Of a DNA stretch of 64,000 bases, positions 63,476-64,000 are shown in pieces. Both the position numbers and the translations under genes were made by a program. The notes below the pieces were generated by a model that made no database searches, had not been told where the DNA came from, and worked only from the letters and a program-made list of their open reading frames with translations. The first letter of the stretch is position 1, and each line of letters begins with the position of its first letter. This stretch comes from Pseudoalteromonas shioyasakiensis (GTDB lineage Bacteria; Pseudomonadota; Gammaproteobacteria; Enterobacterales; Alteromonadaceae). The DNA lies in the NCBI GenBank assembly GCA_013391845.1, contig CP058414.1, positions 2,094,501 to 2,158,500 of the forward strand, read 5' to 3'.

Positions 63476-64000
63476 CTAAGGCGTATATCGCTTCAGTTTT
63501 TTAATACTTTGCACTAAGAATGGAATATCTAATCCTTGTTCAATTGCAAAGCCTTGTGCTGCTGAAATATTTTTAAAATTACCATCAGAATCAATCAGGG
63601 TGATTCGGTCTTTTTTAAATGCGATAAATACATTTTGCGAGTAGTTTACGCCAGTGTCATCATGACGTTTATATAGGTTACTACCTAACATGGTTTGTTT
63701 AGCTAATGTTTTGCAGCCAAGGTAGTGACCAACGCTGGTGGCGATAATATCGCTTGGTTGAATAAGCCCATCGGTTTGTACAACTTTTTTATCTGAGCTG
63801 TATAGACGTGAGGCTGTGACAATGCCATTGCTTTCTTTAGCAAGGCTAAAAGCAAATACGGCATTGGCAGATTCGCGAGTTTGTGTTGCAGCATCTGCAC
63901 GTACTAAACGTACCGCAGGGTTTTGATCGTCGTTATTAATAAATTCGAATTGTTCAAAACCATTAATTTGAATTGAGCGATTATCAGTAAGCCACACAGG
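63476..64000 (-). CDS. Hypothetical protein, 5' end outside window
   Basis: The frame is open to the right edge of the window, so at least 173 residues are the C-terminal part of a longer protein. It reads as a mixed alpha/beta soluble domain (SANAVFAFSLAKESNGIVTA, NVFIAFKKDRITLIDSDGNF). I do not recognise it, and see no signal or membrane segment in the visible part. Location suggests ordinary core genome. Confidence 0.6.
   Translation of the reverse strand, partial: PVWLTDNRSIQINGFEQFEFINNDDQNPAVRLVRADAATQTRESANAVFAFSLAKESNGIVTASRLYSSDKKVVQTDGLIQPSDIIATSVGHYLGCKTLAKQTMLGSNLYKRHDDTGVNYSQNVFIAFKKDRITLIDSDGNFKNISAAQGFAIEQGLDIPFLVQSIKKLKRYTP

Overview
The window looks like a chromosomal segment of a marine gammaproteobacterium of the order Alteromonadales, most like Pseudoalteromonas (a Shewanella- or Alteromonas-type relative is possible). 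This rests on protein character and gene order read by eye: ttcA-uspE-fnr-cbb3 oxidase synteny, RecBCD, AceK, a PPK2 kinase, TonB-dependent receptors, AguAB, and csiV next to mfd. Most of the window is ordinary core genome with tight spacing, good Shine-Dalgarno sites and many clear intrinsic terminators.

Layout. 1-3941: 3' end of recB, recD and an acetyltransferase. 3938-5975: a TRIC-family membrane protein and an M20 peptidase gene broken by one extra base. 5998-6260: a MITE-like element with 32-bp terminal inverted repeats, forming the leader of a Crp/Fnr-type regulator. 7010-16590: metabolic and envelope genes (Mpo1-like protein, SDR, IlvE, prolyl oligopeptidase, DUF481 protein, dGTPase-like protein, Bax-like glucosaminidase). 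17089-18305: PPK2 plus a small Lys/Ala-rich coiled-coil protein. 19064-28927: TtcA, UspE, FNR, then ccoSIH and ccoNOQP, a respiratory and low-oxygen block. 29273-34370: a lipoprotein, a TonB-dependent receptor gene broken by one extra base, and an unknown membrane protein. 34411-41644: a BamE-like lipoprotein, CsiV, Mfd, AguA/AguB and a PilZ-like protein. 41749-46142: an RND efflux pump without its outer-membrane channel. 46580-51697: a FecI-FecR-TonB receptor signalling cassette facing an orphan ExbD. 51987-52964: a secreted catalase-like peroxidase.

The accessory region is 53091-59148. It is an array of five gene cassettes, all on the minus strand and separated by attC recombination sites, with no integron integrase in the window. 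This is the arrangement called a CALIN (cluster of attC sites lacking an integrase). The cassettes encode an unknown protein, a DUF3626 protein, a GNAT acetyltransferase and two small membrane-anchored unknowns. The first cassette of the array begins at a lone recombination box, followed outward by tandem repeats, a long hairpin and a complete-looking group II intron with its reverse transcriptase. Core genome then resumes with a PA2169-type four-helix protein, a LysR regulator, aceK and a DUF4124 protein. A second intergenic repeat lies upstream of aceK and resembles part of the MITE-like element.

The best candidates for undescribed biology are the cassette proteins, the TonB receptor with two signal peptides in series, the PPK2-linked Lys-rich protein, and the repeat element supplying a regulator's leader. 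Family names come from sequence recognition without database searches.
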